Shown: positions 53,223 to 62,871, counted from the stretch's first letter. The stretch is 64,000 nucleotides of DNA from Oscillospiraceae bacterium (GCA_017409405.1 JAFQSU010000078.1:1-64000); one strand, 5' to 3'. Program-made: numbers and translations. Notes: generated by a model not told the origin, from the sequence alone.

Positions 53223-54792
53223 CATGATTCGCAATTGCTTTATTGCGCGGCTGATATCGTTTTTTGCGGTAGCTTTTCCGGGAAGTATCCCCGGCAGAGT
53301 TGTTGCTTTTTGCTCACGCACATACCATGACAGTGTTACACGCCGTGCAGTTGTTGCTTTCTTTTCGGCATCACCTAAAATTGTATATTCAAAGCTGTAT
53401 AAGTTGCTTCTTTCGCTCAATACTTCACTTTCAAAGCTTGGCAAGGCTCTTGCCCCCGTGGTCGCCTCAAGTTTTATTCTGCGCTCTTTCCGTGCGGTTT
53501 CCTCCTCAAACCTCATTGAGCAAAGTCTCCTTTTCGGCTCTTTGAAGGCTCTCGGAATGAAGCGTTTGCTCATTGCGGCATTTGCGCTTTACCTGCCGCT
53601 TGATGTGTTTATTCGTGATGTGCTGAAAATCAGCCTTCTCTCCTCGGTGTGGGATGAAGCGTTCATGCTTTTCTGTGTGGCATATATTATTTTCCGCATC
53701 TGCATAGCGGGGGAAATCAAAAAACCGCGCATAACTCCTGTTGACATGCCGCTTCTGTTTTTTACGGCTATCGGTCTTTTGCTCATGGCAATTGTTTCTC
53801 CGAAAATCGGTCCTGCCGTTGCCGGTTACCGTGCGGTATGCCAGTTCATGCTTTGGTTCTTTGTTCTCACCCGTCTTATAGAAGATGACAAGGATTTCAA
53901 AACGCTGTACTTTACAGTGTGCGTTATGGCAACAGCCATTGCTCTGCACGGAATATACCAGTATATCGTCAAGGCGCCTATGCCGGCGCAATGGGTTGCC
54001 CAGGCAGAGGTCGGAGTGAGAACGAGGGTCTATTCCATTATCGGAAGCCCCAATGTTATGGGCGCTTTCCTTGTAATGACCGCTCCAATGATTGCAGCAT
54101 GCGCATATTACGCCGAAAAGCTTTGGGTTAAATGCCTTATGTGGGGTATAACATGTCTTTTGTGTCTCGCAACGCTTTTCACGTTCTCACGCGGCGCATG
54201 GTTCGGGCTCACGGTCGCAGTCGTGATTTTTTCGCTTCTTGTTGACAGAAAGCTTCTCGCTGTTGCCGCAGTGGGTATACTCGGTGTTATTTTCTGTGTG
54301 CCTGAAATTTCCAATAGAATCGCTTTTCTGTTTACCTCGGATTTTGCCGCGGCAAACTCTTCCGGGGGAAGAGGAGAGCGTTGGCAGATAGGTCTTTCGC
54401 TCTGGCGGCAGAACCGCCTGTTCGGCTTCGGTCTCGGCAGGTATGGCGGTGCAATAGCAATGCAGAATCAGGAAATAGAGAACATCGTGTATTATTACAT
54501 GGATAACTACTATCTCAAAACCCTGACCGAAATGGGACTTATCGGCCTCATTTCATATGTATGGCTTCTGCTTCGCAATTTTCTCTGGTCGTGCAGAAGT
54601 GTATTTAAAACTCAGAAAAACAAAATGTCCTGTCTTATCAGCGGAATAATAGCAGGTCAGATTGGTGTACTTGCCCATTCGTATTTTGAAAACATTTTTG
54701 AAGTTCCCTATATGAATGCATACTTCTGGGGACTTTCGGCGGCGGTAATGTATCTTGGATATCTTCGCCGCAGAAAAAACGACAAGGCATAA
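53215..54792 (+). CDS. O-antigen ligase/polymerase-like membrane protein
   Basis: 525 residues. A 110-residue soluble N-terminal part is followed by about ten to eleven membrane spans with the Wzy_C-type signature TFSRGAWFGLTVAVV and a large loop (about 400-430, GRGERWQIGLSLWRQNRLFGFGLGRY) typical of the O-antigen ligase family. It probably polymerises or transfers a lipid-linked glycan. ATG 53215 lies within the end of the DUF4330 gene. Confidence 0.85.
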   Translation: MDNMIRNCFIARLISFFAVAFPGSIPGRVVAFCSRTYHDSVTRRAVVAFFSASPKIVYSKLYKLLLSLNTSLSKLGKALAPVVASSFILRSFRAVSSSNLIEQSLLFGSLKALGMKRLLIAAFALYLPLDVFIRDVLKISLLSSVWDEAFMLFCVAYIIFRICIAGEIKKPRITPVDMPLLFFTAIGLLLMAIVSPKIGPAVAGYRAVCQFMLWFFVLTRLIEDDKDFKTLYFTVCVMATAIALHGIYQYIVKAPMPAQWVAQAEVGVRTRVYSIIGSPNVMGAFLVMTAPMIAACAYYAEKLWVKCLMWGITCLLCLATLFTFSRGAWFGLTVAVVIFSLLVDRKLLAVAAVGILGVIFCVPEISNRIAFLFTSDFAAANSSGGRGERWQIGLSLWRQNRLFGFGLGRYGGAIAMQNQEIENIVYYYMDNYYLKTLTEMGLIGLISYVWLLLRNFLWSCRSVFKTQKNKMSCLISGIIAGQIGVLAHSYFENIFEVPYMNAYFWGLSAAVMYLGYLRRRKNDKA

Positions 54793-54805
54793 TAATATAA
54801 TGTAC

Positions 54806-54838
54806 AAAGAGCATCAACCGCTAAGGTTGATGCTCTTT
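54806..54838 (+). terminator. Terminator after the ligase-like gene
   Basis: AAAGAGCATCAACC / GGTTGATGCTCTTT, perfect 14-bp stem, 5-base loop. Confidence 0.88.
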
Positions 54839-54895
54839 AATCGTTTTTTTCGCTCGTTGCCTTCTCAAGCTTCGAATCCTTCCATTTCTGAATAT

Positions 54896-54929
54896 AAAAA
54901 CAACACACCCGAAGGGGTGTGTTGTTTTT
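54896..54929 (-). terminator. Terminator after the tRNA-Pro-like fragment
   Basis: AAAAACAACACACCC / GGGTGTGTTGTTTTT, perfect 15-bp stem with a 4-base loop, placed directly after the CCA end of the fragment at 54931. Confidence 0.85.
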
Positions 54930-54930
54930 A

Positions 54931-54962
54931 TGGTCGAGATGACAGGATTCGAACCTGTAGCC
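54931..54962 (-). pseudogene. tRNA-Pro 3'-half fragment
   Basis: 32 bases match the 3' part of the intact tRNA-Pro (55135-55166): CCA end, acceptor 3' strand and the T arm, with two mismatches at its far end. The D arm, anticodon arm and 5' acceptor strand are absent; the sequence upstream on the minus strand is unrelated. The copies lie 204 bp apart in direct orientation. Confidence 0.75.
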
Positions 54963-55100
54963 GCAAGCGATGCAAGCATCGCCTACGGCAAAGCGGCGGA
55001 TGCCCCCACTCGCTCGCCTTTATTTGCCTTGGGCAAATAAAGAGCAACCGCTCGGGGATGGCGATGCAGGATGCCGCAGGTTCGTTTTTACGAATTGAAA
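54963..55100. other. Hairpin-rich spacer between tRNA fragment and tRNA-Pro
   Basis: About 140 bp with no convincing gene. It contains a 13-base imperfect inverted repeat (about 54963-54992) and CTTTATTTGCC-TTG-GGCAAATAAAG (near 55018-55042). GC content is higher than in the flanking intergenic DNA. Confidence 0.5.
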
Positions 55101-55135
55101 AAGAAAGAGGTAGACACAGCGTCTACCTCTTTCTT
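55101..55135 (-). terminator. Terminator of tRNA-Pro
   Basis: AAGAAAGAGGTAGAC / GTCTACCTCTTTCTT, perfect 15-bp stem starting at the last base of CCA; U-rich tail on the minus strand. Confidence 0.88.
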
Positions 55136-55211
55136 GGTCGAGATGACAGGATTCGAACCTGCGGCCTCTGCGTCCCGAACGCAGCGCTCTACCAAGCTGA
55201 GCCACATCTCG
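55135..55211 (-). tRNA. tRNA-Pro (anticodon CGG)
   Basis: 77 bases including encoded CCA. Acceptor CGAGATG / CATCTCG with discriminator A, D arm GCTCAGCTTGGTAGAGC, anticodon stem CTGCG/CGCAG with loop TTCGGGA (anticodon CGG), T arm GCAGGTTCGAATCCTGT. A full cloverleaf forms. Confidence 0.95.
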
Positions 55212-55225
55212 AAGCGAACTATTTA

Positions 55226-55254
55226 ATTATACGTATGAAATGGTATTTTGTCAA
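55226..55254 (-). promoter_or_regulatory. Consensus promoter of tRNA-Pro
   Basis: Minus strand: perfect TTGACA (55249-55254), 17 bp, perfect TATAAT (55226-55231). Confidence 0.9.
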
Positions 55255-55374
55255 GAGTTTTTAACCAAATTTTTATTATTTCTTTCTTCTGCAGAAAGAT
55301 ATTCTCCCACCCTCTTGCGGTTTTTAATAATTTGTGATAGTATACATTAGAATATTTCGAAAAGAGGTATCCTT

Positions 55375-56304
55375 GTGCAAAACAAAACAAATAAGCTTTT
55401 TACAAACCGTTGGTTCATTGCCGTTGCGGCACTTCTCTGCTGTGCGTTATGGGGAAGCGCTACCCCGTTCATTAAAATCGGATATGAGCTCATTCTTCCC
55501 GAGCGAAACGTCCCGTCCACCATTTTGTTTGCAGGGCTTCGCTTCATGCTCGCAGGCGTGCTTACGATCATTATTTACAGTGTTGCGCGCAAAAGATTTC
55601 TGTTTCCTCAGAAGAAAAACTGGGGCAAGGTTTTACATATAAGTCTTTTTCAGACTGTTCTGCAGTACTTCTTCTTTTACATCGGACTTGCCAACACCTC
55701 GGGAGTAAAAGGAACTGTCATCAGCGGATGCAATGTTTTTTGCTCTATCCTTATTGCAAGTCTCCTCTTTAAGCAGGAAAAGCTTACGCTCAAAAAGATT
55801 ATTGCATGTATTGCAGGCTTTGCCGGAATCGTTATCATCAACATGAACGGACTTGATTTTAACATGAATTTTCTCGGGGACGGATTCGTATTTTTCTCTA
55901 CGGTGTGCTACGGAATGTCCTCTACCCTCATCAAGATTTATTCAAAAGACGAAGACCCTGTTGTCATAAGCGGATATCAGTTTGCTGTCGGCGGTCTTTT
56001 CATGGCAATCGTAGCCTTTATCATGGGCGGCCATATTGAGCTTTGGGGACTTGCCTCTGTCGGCGTACTTGTCTACCTTGCCTTCCTTTCTGCGATCGCG
56101 TATTCGCTCTGGGGTGTGCTGCTTAAATACAATCCCGTCTCAAAGGTCACCGTATACAGCTTTATGATACCGGTTTTCGGAGTTCTTCTCTCGGCGCTGA
56201 TGCTCACCGAACAAAGCAATGTATCGGCGATAAACCTTGTAATCACGCTTATTCTGATTTGCACCGGAATCATGCTTCTCAACTATAAAAAAAGTAACGA
56301 GTAA
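55375..56304 (+). CDS. EamA-family (DMT) transporter
   Basis: 309 residues, ten membrane spans in two EamA repeats (about 15-150 and 165-305; ALWGSATPFIKIGYE, FAGLRFMLAG in the first). The family exports or imports amino acids, sugars or metabolites; the substrate is unknown. Start GTG 55375 with GAGGT upstream. A possible promoter is TTGCGG with TAGTAT 17 bp later around 55315-55343. Confidence 0.87.
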   Translation: MQNKTNKLFTNRWFIAVAALLCCALWGSATPFIKIGYELILPERNVPSTILFAGLRFMLAGVLTIIIYSVARKRFLFPQKKNWGKVLHISLFQTVLQYFFFYIGLANTSGVKGTVISGCNVFCSILIASLLFKQEKLTLKKIIACIAGFAGIVIINMNGLDFNMNFLGDGFVFFSTVCYGMSSTLIKIYSKDEDPVVISGYQFAVGGLFMAIVAFIMGGHIELWGLASVGVLVYLAFLSAIAYSLWGVLLKYNPVSKVTVYSFMIPVFGVLLSALMLTEQSNVSAINLVITLILICTGIMLLNYKKSNE

Positions 56305-56312
56305 AACTTTTT

Positions 56313-56350
56313 ACCTCCTTTTGCCATCTAAAAAGCAGAAGGAGGTTTTT
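56313..56350 (+). terminator. Terminator whose 3' arm contains the next gene's ribosome site
   Basis: ACCTCCTTTTGC (56313-56324) pairs with GCAGAAGGAGGT (56335-56346; one mismatch), followed by T5. The 3' arm holds the AAGGAGG site for ATG 56354, so readthrough transcripts would have that site occluded. Confidence 0.75.
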
Positions 56351-56353
56351 ATT

Positions 56354-57418
56354 ATGAAACGTTATTTGTTTGTTATACTCACAGCCCTTATTCTTCTTTG
56401 TTCGTCGTGCCGGGAGGTGTACGAGCCCGGATATGAAGCATATCCCGACCGTATAGTACGCATAGACGGAAGGCTGTACTACGACAGCGGACATTCCGCC
56501 AAGAGCTTCGAGCCGCGTTGCGGAACTTACGACGGTAAGGTGAAGAGAAGTGTTGCTGACGGCGAGATACCTTCCCGTGATGATACCTCAAACTTTCAGG
56601 GTGAGCACGGCTATCAGCATTTTTCAGAAACCCAAAAGCTTGTTAATATAAACGGAAACTGGGTGATATTTGAAAGATACTACGACTGGGGTATTGATAT
56701 AAATGTTGAAAAAGCAAGCCCCGAAAGTATAACGCTGTCAATAGTGCAAAGCGGAGGAAATGTTACGGGTGAGCTTTCTACCGGCGAATGGTATGACGTT
56801 GAATATCACGACGGTCATCAATGGAGAAGCGTAAAATCAGAAGCAGAAGGCCGTGACACCGTGTGGCACTGTATTGCATATTCAATCCCCAAAAACGGAG
56901 AATGTATTGTTAAAGCAGATTTCACAACGCTCTTCGGCAAGCTTTCTGACGGTGGATACAGAATTGCGAAAAAGGTTCAGGATTTACGCTCTGCCGGAGA
57001 TTATGACGAGATGACGGTATATGCGTATTTCACACTGCAGGATACAACCGTCGGAGAAAAAATTACACTTGCGCACTTTCTGGGTGCAGAGGCTGCGAAG
57101 ACGAAAACCGTTTCACTCAGCTGTAATTCTGCTTCTGTCGAGGCTGATTCGGAAGAATTTTTAAAGCTTGCGGACAGCATTATCCTGACAGATATCAAAA
57201 ACGAATCCATGGCAAAGGAGGAAGGAGACCGTATTTTTCTTCCTGACGGTATATACATAACTGCCGGAGATATAACGTCATGTGCATTTATTTCCGACGA
57301 CTGTACGGTTGACAGATACAGCCGTTATATGAGCAGACTGCCCGTCGCAGATTACAGCATTTCAGAAGCTGACCTTGAAAGATTGTATAAATTCTTTGAA
57401 AAGCTCCCGAAAGTATGA
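56354..57418 (+). CDS. Lipoprotein with Big_20-like immunoglobulin domain
   Basis: 354 residues. Signal peptide with lipobox LLCSSC (Cys about 18). Residues about 105-220 resemble the bacterial Ig-like domain found in Clostridia and Bacilli lipoproteins (SITLSIVQSGGNVTGELSTGEWYDVEYHDGHQW split by strands, then YRIAKKV). The C-terminal third is not recognised. Ligand unknown. ATG 56354 is preferred to an upstream frame because of AAGGAGG. Confidence 0.72.
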   Translation: MKRYLFVILTALILLCSSCREVYEPGYEAYPDRIVRIDGRLYYDSGHSAKSFEPRCGTYDGKVKRSVADGEIPSRDDTSNFQGEHGYQHFSETQKLVNINGNWVIFERYYDWGIDINVEKASPESITLSIVQSGGNVTGELSTGEWYDVEYHDGHQWRSVKSEAEGRDTVWHCIAYSIPKNGECIVKADFTTLFGKLSDGGYRIAKKVQDLRSAGDYDEMTVYAYFTLQDTTVGEKITLAHFLGAEAAKTKTVSLSCNSASVEADSEEFLKLADSIILTDIKNESMAKEEGDRIFLPDGIYITAGDITSCAFISDDCTVDRYSRYMSRLPVADYSISEADLERLYKFFEKLPKV

Positions 57419-57424
57419 TACAAT
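57396..57424 (+). promoter_or_regulatory. Promoter of the HAD phosphatase gene
   Basis: TTGAAA (57396-57401), 17 bp, TACAAT (57419-57424), straddling the end of the lipoprotein gene. Confidence 0.65.
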
Positions 57425-57456
57425 GAGTTATACATTTACACAAGGAGTAATATAAA

Positions 57457-58170
57457 ATGCTTGAAGCCATACTTTTCGACCTTGACGGAACTCTTTTGCC
57501 CATGGATAACGACCTGTTTACAAAGGTGTATTTCGGATACCTTGCAGAAACCGCATCAAAATGGGGATACACCGACAAAGAAAAGCTTATTTCGGGTATA
57601 TTGGCCGGAGTCAAATCAATGGTTAAAAACAACGGAACCAAGCCCAACGAACAAGCCTTTTGGGAAACCTTTTCCGCAGTAATCGGAAAAGACTGCTCGG
57701 ATGATATTAAGCGCTTTGACTCTTTTTATGAAAACGAATTTGAAAAAGCGCGGGAAATAACAGGAGACGCATCGCGTGCCAAAGAGGCGGTTAATGCTGC
57801 GCACGAGAAAGCGAAGCATGTCATTCTCGCATCGAATCCAATTTTCCCACGGGTCGGCACAAAAACACGTCTTTCATGGGCAGGTCTTACCCCGGAGGAT
57901 TTTGACTGGGTTACAGAATACTCAAACTCCTGCTTCTGTAAGCCCAATCCTGAATACTACCGTGATATTTTAAACCGCTTCGGACTCACTCCGTCAAATT
58001 GTCTTATGGTAGGAAACGACATGCAGGAGGACTTTGCTGCGGCAAGCTCCCTCGGCATCCCCTGCTTTATTGTTACCGACAATCTCATCAACCGTACAGA
58101 TGAAGAGATAGCCTGTCCTCACGGCACTTATTCCGATATGATTGAATATATAAAATCTCTCAGAACTTGA
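57457..58170 (+). CDS. HAD-superfamily hydrolase
   Basis: 237 residues. Motifs ILFDLDGTLLP (I), ILASNPIF (II, Ser position), the Lys in CKPNPEYYRDIL (III), VGNDMQEDFAAA (IV). It has a helical C1 cap of roughly 95 residues. Phosphatase of unknown substrate; not YjjG-like. Ribosome site AAGGAG. Confidence 0.87.
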   Translation: MLEAILFDLDGTLLPMDNDLFTKVYFGYLAETASKWGYTDKEKLISGILAGVKSMVKNNGTKPNEQAFWETFSAVIGKDCSDDIKRFDSFYENEFEKAREITGDASRAKEAVNAAHEKAKHVILASNPIFPRVGTKTRLSWAGLTPEDFDWVTEYSNSCFCKPNPEYYRDILNRFGLTPSNCLMVGNDMQEDFAAASSLGIPCFIVTDNLINRTDEEIACPHGTYSDMIEYIKSLRT

Positions 58171-58195
58171 CAGAAATACCGATATAGTGTATACT
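58167..58195 (+). promoter_or_regulatory. Promoter of the CNNM/CorC unit
   Basis: Perfect TTGACA (58167-58172), 17 bp, TATACT (58190-58195). It gives a leader of about 215 bases before the next large gene. Confidence 0.8.
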
Positions 58196-58231
58196 GTATG
58201 GCAGTATTAAAGAAAGGACGGACATTTGAAT

Positions 58232-58366
58232 ATGGATTCGGATGACGGAGATTACCCCGCTAATACCGAAAGATATATTTATTTGTTTTATGAGGCGTAC
58301 TTGCGTGCATTTATTGAAAAAGCACACAGGTGTGCCTTTTTGTGCTTCAAAAGAGTACGCATATGA
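58232..58366 (+). CDS. Possible 44-codon leader peptide
   Basis: Short frame MDSDDGDYPANTERYIYLFY... in the leader of the CNNM gene, about 35 bases after the transcription start. It has a modest ribosome site (GGACGG) and contains the terminator-like hairpin at 58317-58341. No family recognised; it may be chance. Confidence 0.3.
   Translation: MDSDDGDYPANTERYIYLFYEAYLRAFIEKAHRCAFLCFKRVRI
58317..58347 (+). promoter_or_regulatory. Possible attenuator hairpins in the CNNM leader
   Basis: GCACAC-AG-GTGTGC (58322-58335) followed by CTTTTT looks like a weak terminator. The same GCACA can instead pair with TGTGC downstream (AAGCACA 58320-58326 with TGTGCTT 58341-58347), giving an alternative fold without the terminator. 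Confidence 0.4.
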
Positions 58367-58418
58367 TCAAAAACAAAGGTAATATATAAAAGAGTATTAA
58401 GGAGAGTAATAAAAAAAC

Positions 58419-59675
58419 ATGGGTATATTGGAATATACTTTAATCATTGCCGTTCTCGTTATGCTTTCAGCATATTTTTCGGCAACGGAGACGGCTTTTT
58501 CATCAATCAACAAAACGCGTCTTAAAGCTATGGCAGAAAAGGGCAACAAAAGAGCACAGTCAACACTCAGCCTTGCCGAAAACTATGACAAGCTCATTTC
58601 AACCATCCTTATAGGCAACAACATAGTAAATATTGCCGCATCATCTATCGGTACGGTTATGTTCGTAAGCATATACGGCGACATTGGTGCTACAATCTCG
58701 ACGGCGGTTATTACCGTTGTTGTGCTTATATTCGGCGAAATTACCCCGAAAAGCATCGCCAAGGACAGTCCCGAGCGTTTTGCCATGTTCTCAACCCCTG
58801 CCATACGTATGCTGATATGGGTTTTAACTCCGCTCAACTTCCTTTTCACGCAGTGGAAAAAGCTGATTTCAAAGATATTCAAATCTGAAGACAACACCAA
58901 AATGTCACAGGAAGAGCTTCTTATGATAGTTGAAGAGGTTGAGCAGGACGGCAGCCTCGACACTGACGAGGGTGAGCTTATCCGCAACGCTATTGAGTTT
59001 ACGGAGCAGAAGGCCGAGGATATTCTTACGCACCGTGTTGACCTTGAGGGCTTCCCCTTCTCTGCAGAAAAGGCTGAAATCGCAGAGCTTTTTACAAAAA
59101 CACAGTTTTCTCGCCTTCTCGTTTACGGAGAGAGTATCGACGATATAATCGGCATAGTTCACCTAAAGGACTTCTTTACGGCTGACGGCATCACCAAGAA
59201 AGCCCTCAAGGACATCATGACAAAGCCGGTGTTCATTCAGAAGTCAGAAAAGGTAAATGACATTCTCAAAATTCTCCAGCAGAACAAGTCTCATATTGCT
59301 GTCGTTATAGATGAATACGGCGGCACTCTCGGAATCGTTACCATGGAAGATATCTTAGAGGAGCTTGTCGGAGAGATATGGGATGAGCATGACGAGGTTG
59401 TTCTTGATTTTGAAAAAACAGGCAAGGACACATACAAGGTTGATTGCTCGGCAAACTTCGAGGACTTCTGTGAGGTATTCGAAATCGAAGCAGAAACAGA
59501 AAGCATCTCTGTCGGCGGTTGGGTAATGGAGCAGCTTGGAAAGATTCCCGAAAACGGTGAAAGCTTTGAGTTTGAAAACTTAAATATTACCATCACGGAA
59601 ACCGACTCGCACCGTGTAACACAAATTACGGTTCTCAAAAAAGAAAAAGAACCGGAGACAGCATCGGCAGAATAA
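58419..59675 (+). CDS. Hemolysin-family CNNM/CorC transporter
   Basis: 418 residues. CNNM/DUF21 membrane domain (about 1-180, with FSATETAFSSINKTRLKAMAEKGNKRA and GEITPKSIAKDSPERFA), two CBS domains (about 205-325), and a C-terminal CorC_HlyC domain (VGGWVMEQLGKIPENGESFEFENL). Relatives move Mg2+ or other divalent cations. GGAGAG lies about ten bases upstream of the ATG. Confidence 0.92.
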   Translation: MGILEYTLIIAVLVMLSAYFSATETAFSSINKTRLKAMAEKGNKRAQSTLSLAENYDKLISTILIGNNIVNIAASSIGTVMFVSIYGDIGATISTAVITVVVLIFGEITPKSIAKDSPERFAMFSTPAIRMLIWVLTPLNFLFTQWKKLISKIFKSEDNTKMSQEELLMIVEEVEQDGSLDTDEGELIRNAIEFTEQKAEDILTHRVDLEGFPFSAEKAEIAELFTKTQFSRLLVYGESIDDIIGIVHLKDFFTADGITKKALKDIMTKPVFIQKSEKVNDILKILQQNKSHIAVVIDEYGGTLGIVTMEDILEELVGEIWDEHDEVVLDFEKTGKDTYKVDCSANFEDFCEVFEIEAETESISVGGWVMEQLGKIPENGESFEFENLNITITETDSHRVTQITVLKKEKEPETASAE

Positions 59676-59683
59676 AGTCAGAC

Positions 59684-59719
59684 AAAGCACTGTGGCAGAA
59701 CAATCTGTCACAGTGCTTT
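59684..59719 (+). terminator. Terminator after the CNNM gene
   Basis: Arms 59684-59699 and 59704-59719 (AAAGCACTGTG...; one mismatch), followed by TTTTTG. Confidence 0.85.
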
Positions 59720-59746
59720 TTGTATGTAAACGCTATGTTAAATTTA

Positions 59747-59775
59747 TTGAAAATCTTGCCGAAACAATTTATAAT
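59747..59775 (+). promoter_or_regulatory. Promoter of the Na/Pi cotransporter
   Basis: TTGAAA (59747-59752), 17 bp, perfect TATAAT (59770-59775). Confidence 0.75.
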
Positions 59776-59827
59776 TGCAGTGTAATATAAGAGAAAGAAA
59801 AAGATGAAAAGAAAGGAAATCAAAGGA

Positions 59828-61573
59828 ATGGATATTTTTGATATTCTCACTATGGTCGGTGGTCTGTGCCTGTTCCTGTTCGGAATGGATGTTATGGGTC
59901 AGGCACTTGAACGCCGCGCAGGCGGAACGCTCCGCACACTTCTCGGCAAGCTCACTACAAACAAATTTGCAGGTCTTATTACCGGTCTTTGTGTAACTGC
60001 GGTTATACAAAGTTCATCCGCAACTACCGTTATGGTTGTCGGCTTTGTAAACTCTGCACTCATGACGCTCAAGCAGGCTATAAACGTTATTATGGGCGCA
60101 AACATCGGTACAACGGTAACTGCGTGGATTCTTTCGCTCGGCGGAATTGACGGCGATAATCTGTTTATACAGCTTTTAAAGCCAACATCGTTTACTCCCG
60201 TTCTCGCTCTTGTCGGCATCGTCATGACAATGTTCTGCAAAGGAAGTAAAACAAAGGACACGGGAACAATTCTTCTCGGCTTTGCAACACTTATGTTCGG
60301 CATGGATACAATGTCTGACGCGGTTTCGGGGCTTGCAGATGTCCCTGCGTTCCGCAATCTGTTCCTGCTCTTCAAAAACCCCATACTCGGAGTTGCGGCA
60401 GGTGCGGTTCTCACCGCTATTATTCAATCAAGCTCCGCATCCGTTGGTATTCTCCAGGCACTCGCTGCCACAGGTCAGGTTTCTCTGGGTGCCGCAATAC
60501 CGATAATAATGGGTCAGAACATAGGCACATGCATTACTGCTATCCTTTCTTCATTCGGAACGAATAAAAACGCAAAGCGAGCAGCTCTTGTCCACCTTTC
60601 GTTCAATGTCATCGGAACAATTCTGTGCCTGTCGTTGTTCTGCATTGTAAAATACCCTTTCGCCCCTGTACTTCTGGATGAATCGGCACATTATGTAAGC
60701 ATCGCAGTCGCACATTCCTTGTTCAATATATTCTGCACGCTTGTTCTCTTCCCGATGGGGGGAATACTCGAAAAACTTGTTGTAAGACTTGTTCCTGATG
60801 CAAAATCCAAAGAAGCTGTGGTCGAGCTTGACGAGCGATTGCTCGCCACCCCATCGCTTGCACTTGAAAGCTGTCACAATCTTGCAGTAGATATGGTTGA
60901 TGCCGCATGTTACGCTCTGCGCGGAGGTATAAAATCCCTCAGAGACTACTCCGAAGAGCTTGCAGAAGCCGTCTGTGAAAACGAGGAGAGGACAGACCAT
61001 TACGAAGATATTCTCAGTACATATCTTGTAAAGCTGAGCAGCCACCAAATTTCTGCCGCCGACAGTGCCGAAGCCGCAAAGCTCCTCCGACTTATAGGGG
61101 ATTTTGAAAGAATTTCCGACCACGGCGTCAACATCCTTAAATCCGCAGAAGAAATGCGGGATAAAGAGCTTTCCTTTACGGAAGCAGCTCAAAAAGAGCT
61201 TGACGTTATACTTGATGCGGCAGGCGAGATACTCGCGCTTTCACGGCGCGCATATGTCGATAATGACCTTGAAGCCGCACTCTGTGTAGAACCGCTTGAA
61301 CAGGTAATTGATATGCTCAAAGAGCATCTGCGCGCACGTCACATTGTTCGTTTGCAGCAGGGCAATTGTTCAATAGACGTCGGTTTTGTCTGGTCAGACC
61401 TTCTTACCAATATCGGAAGAACCTCAGACCACTGCTCGAATATTGCAGGCTGTGTAATTGATATGGCAAGCAACAACATGAACATTCACGAGTCACTAAG
61501 AGCATTCAGAAACGAAAGCCCCGAATTCCGTGCAAAGTTCAATGAATATGCAAAAAAATATGCAGTAGAATAA
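59828..61573 (+). CDS. Na/Pi cotransporter family protein with PhoU-like C terminus
   Basis: 581 residues. Two inverted Na_Pi_cotrans repeats with the QSSSATT (about residue 60) and QSSSASV (about residue 205) substrate motifs, about nine membrane spans, then a soluble PhoU-like helical domain (about 345-570; LLRLIGDFERISDHGVNI). NptA/YjbB-like proteins move phosphate with sodium. An ATG at 59804 is also in frame; 59828 lies after AAAGGA. Confidence 0.9.
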   Translation: MDIFDILTMVGGLCLFLFGMDVMGQALERRAGGTLRTLLGKLTTNKFAGLITGLCVTAVIQSSSATTVMVVGFVNSALMTLKQAINVIMGANIGTTVTAWILSLGGIDGDNLFIQLLKPTSFTPVLALVGIVMTMFCKGSKTKDTGTILLGFATLMFGMDTMSDAVSGLADVPAFRNLFLLFKNPILGVAAGAVLTAIIQSSSASVGILQALAATGQVSLGAAIPIIMGQNIGTCITAILSSFGTNKNAKRAALVHLSFNVIGTILCLSLFCIVKYPFAPVLLDESAHYVSIAVAHSLFNIFCTLVLFPMGGILEKLVVRLVPDAKSKEAVVELDERLLATPSLALESCHNLAVDMVDAACYALRGGIKSLRDYSEELAEAVCENEERTDHYEDILSTYLVKLSSHQISAADSAEAAKLLRLIGDFERISDHGVNILKSAEEMRDKELSFTEAAQKELDVILDAAGEILALSRRAYVDNDLEAALCVEPLEQVIDMLKEHLRARHIVRLQQGNCSIDVGFVWSDLLTNIGRTSDHCSNIAGCVIDMASNNMNIHESLRAFRNESPEFRAKFNEYAKKYAVE

Positions 61574-61581
61574 AAAAGTTT

Positions 61582-61616
61582 ATGCCACAGCAATACAAAT
61601 TGCTGTGGCATTTTTT
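61582..61616 (+). terminator. Terminator of the Na/Pi cotransporter gene
   Basis: ATGCCACAGCAA / TTGCTGTGGCAT, perfect 12-bp stem, then T6. Confidence 0.92.
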
Positions 61617-61628
61617 GTTGTATGAAAA

Positions 61629-61655
61629 CACCGCATTGGAAAATCCAATGCGGTG
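61629..61655 (-). terminator. Terminator of gapA
   Basis: CACCGCATTGGA / TCCAATGCGGTG, perfect 12-bp stem with a 3-base loop, followed by TTTTC on the minus strand. Confidence 0.85.
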
Positions 61656-61675
61656 GCTGTTTTACAAGCTATATC

Positions 61676-62698
<1,023 letters not shown>

Positions 62699-62721
62699 CT
62701 AAAAAATTTTCGTATGATATC

Positions 62722-62750
62722 ATTATAAACGATTTATTGCAAATTTACAA
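62722..62750 (-). promoter_or_regulatory. Promoter of gapA
   Basis: Minus strand: TTGTAA (62745-62750), 17 bp, perfect TATAAT (62722-62727). Confidence 0.8.
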
Positions 62751-62871
62751 CTGTGTTTTGTGAAAATTTTAGCAAAAATATGTAGAATTTTTTGTATAAA
62801 TAATATAAAACGTCGTAAGCATCCTGAAAACACCGGTTATGATATCATATTCTCAAGATGAAAATTTGCTA

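Noticed and set aside
54931-55020. A second complete tRNA
   Set aside because: Only the T arm and 3' acceptor strand exist; no matching 5' acceptor, D or anticodon arm upstream.
54755-55264. Open frame across the tRNA-Pro locus
   Set aside because: It runs through two terminators and a tRNA on the other strand; no protein features.
58171-58418. M-box or yybP-ykoY riboswitch
   Set aside because: The conserved core sequences of these classes are not visible in the leader.
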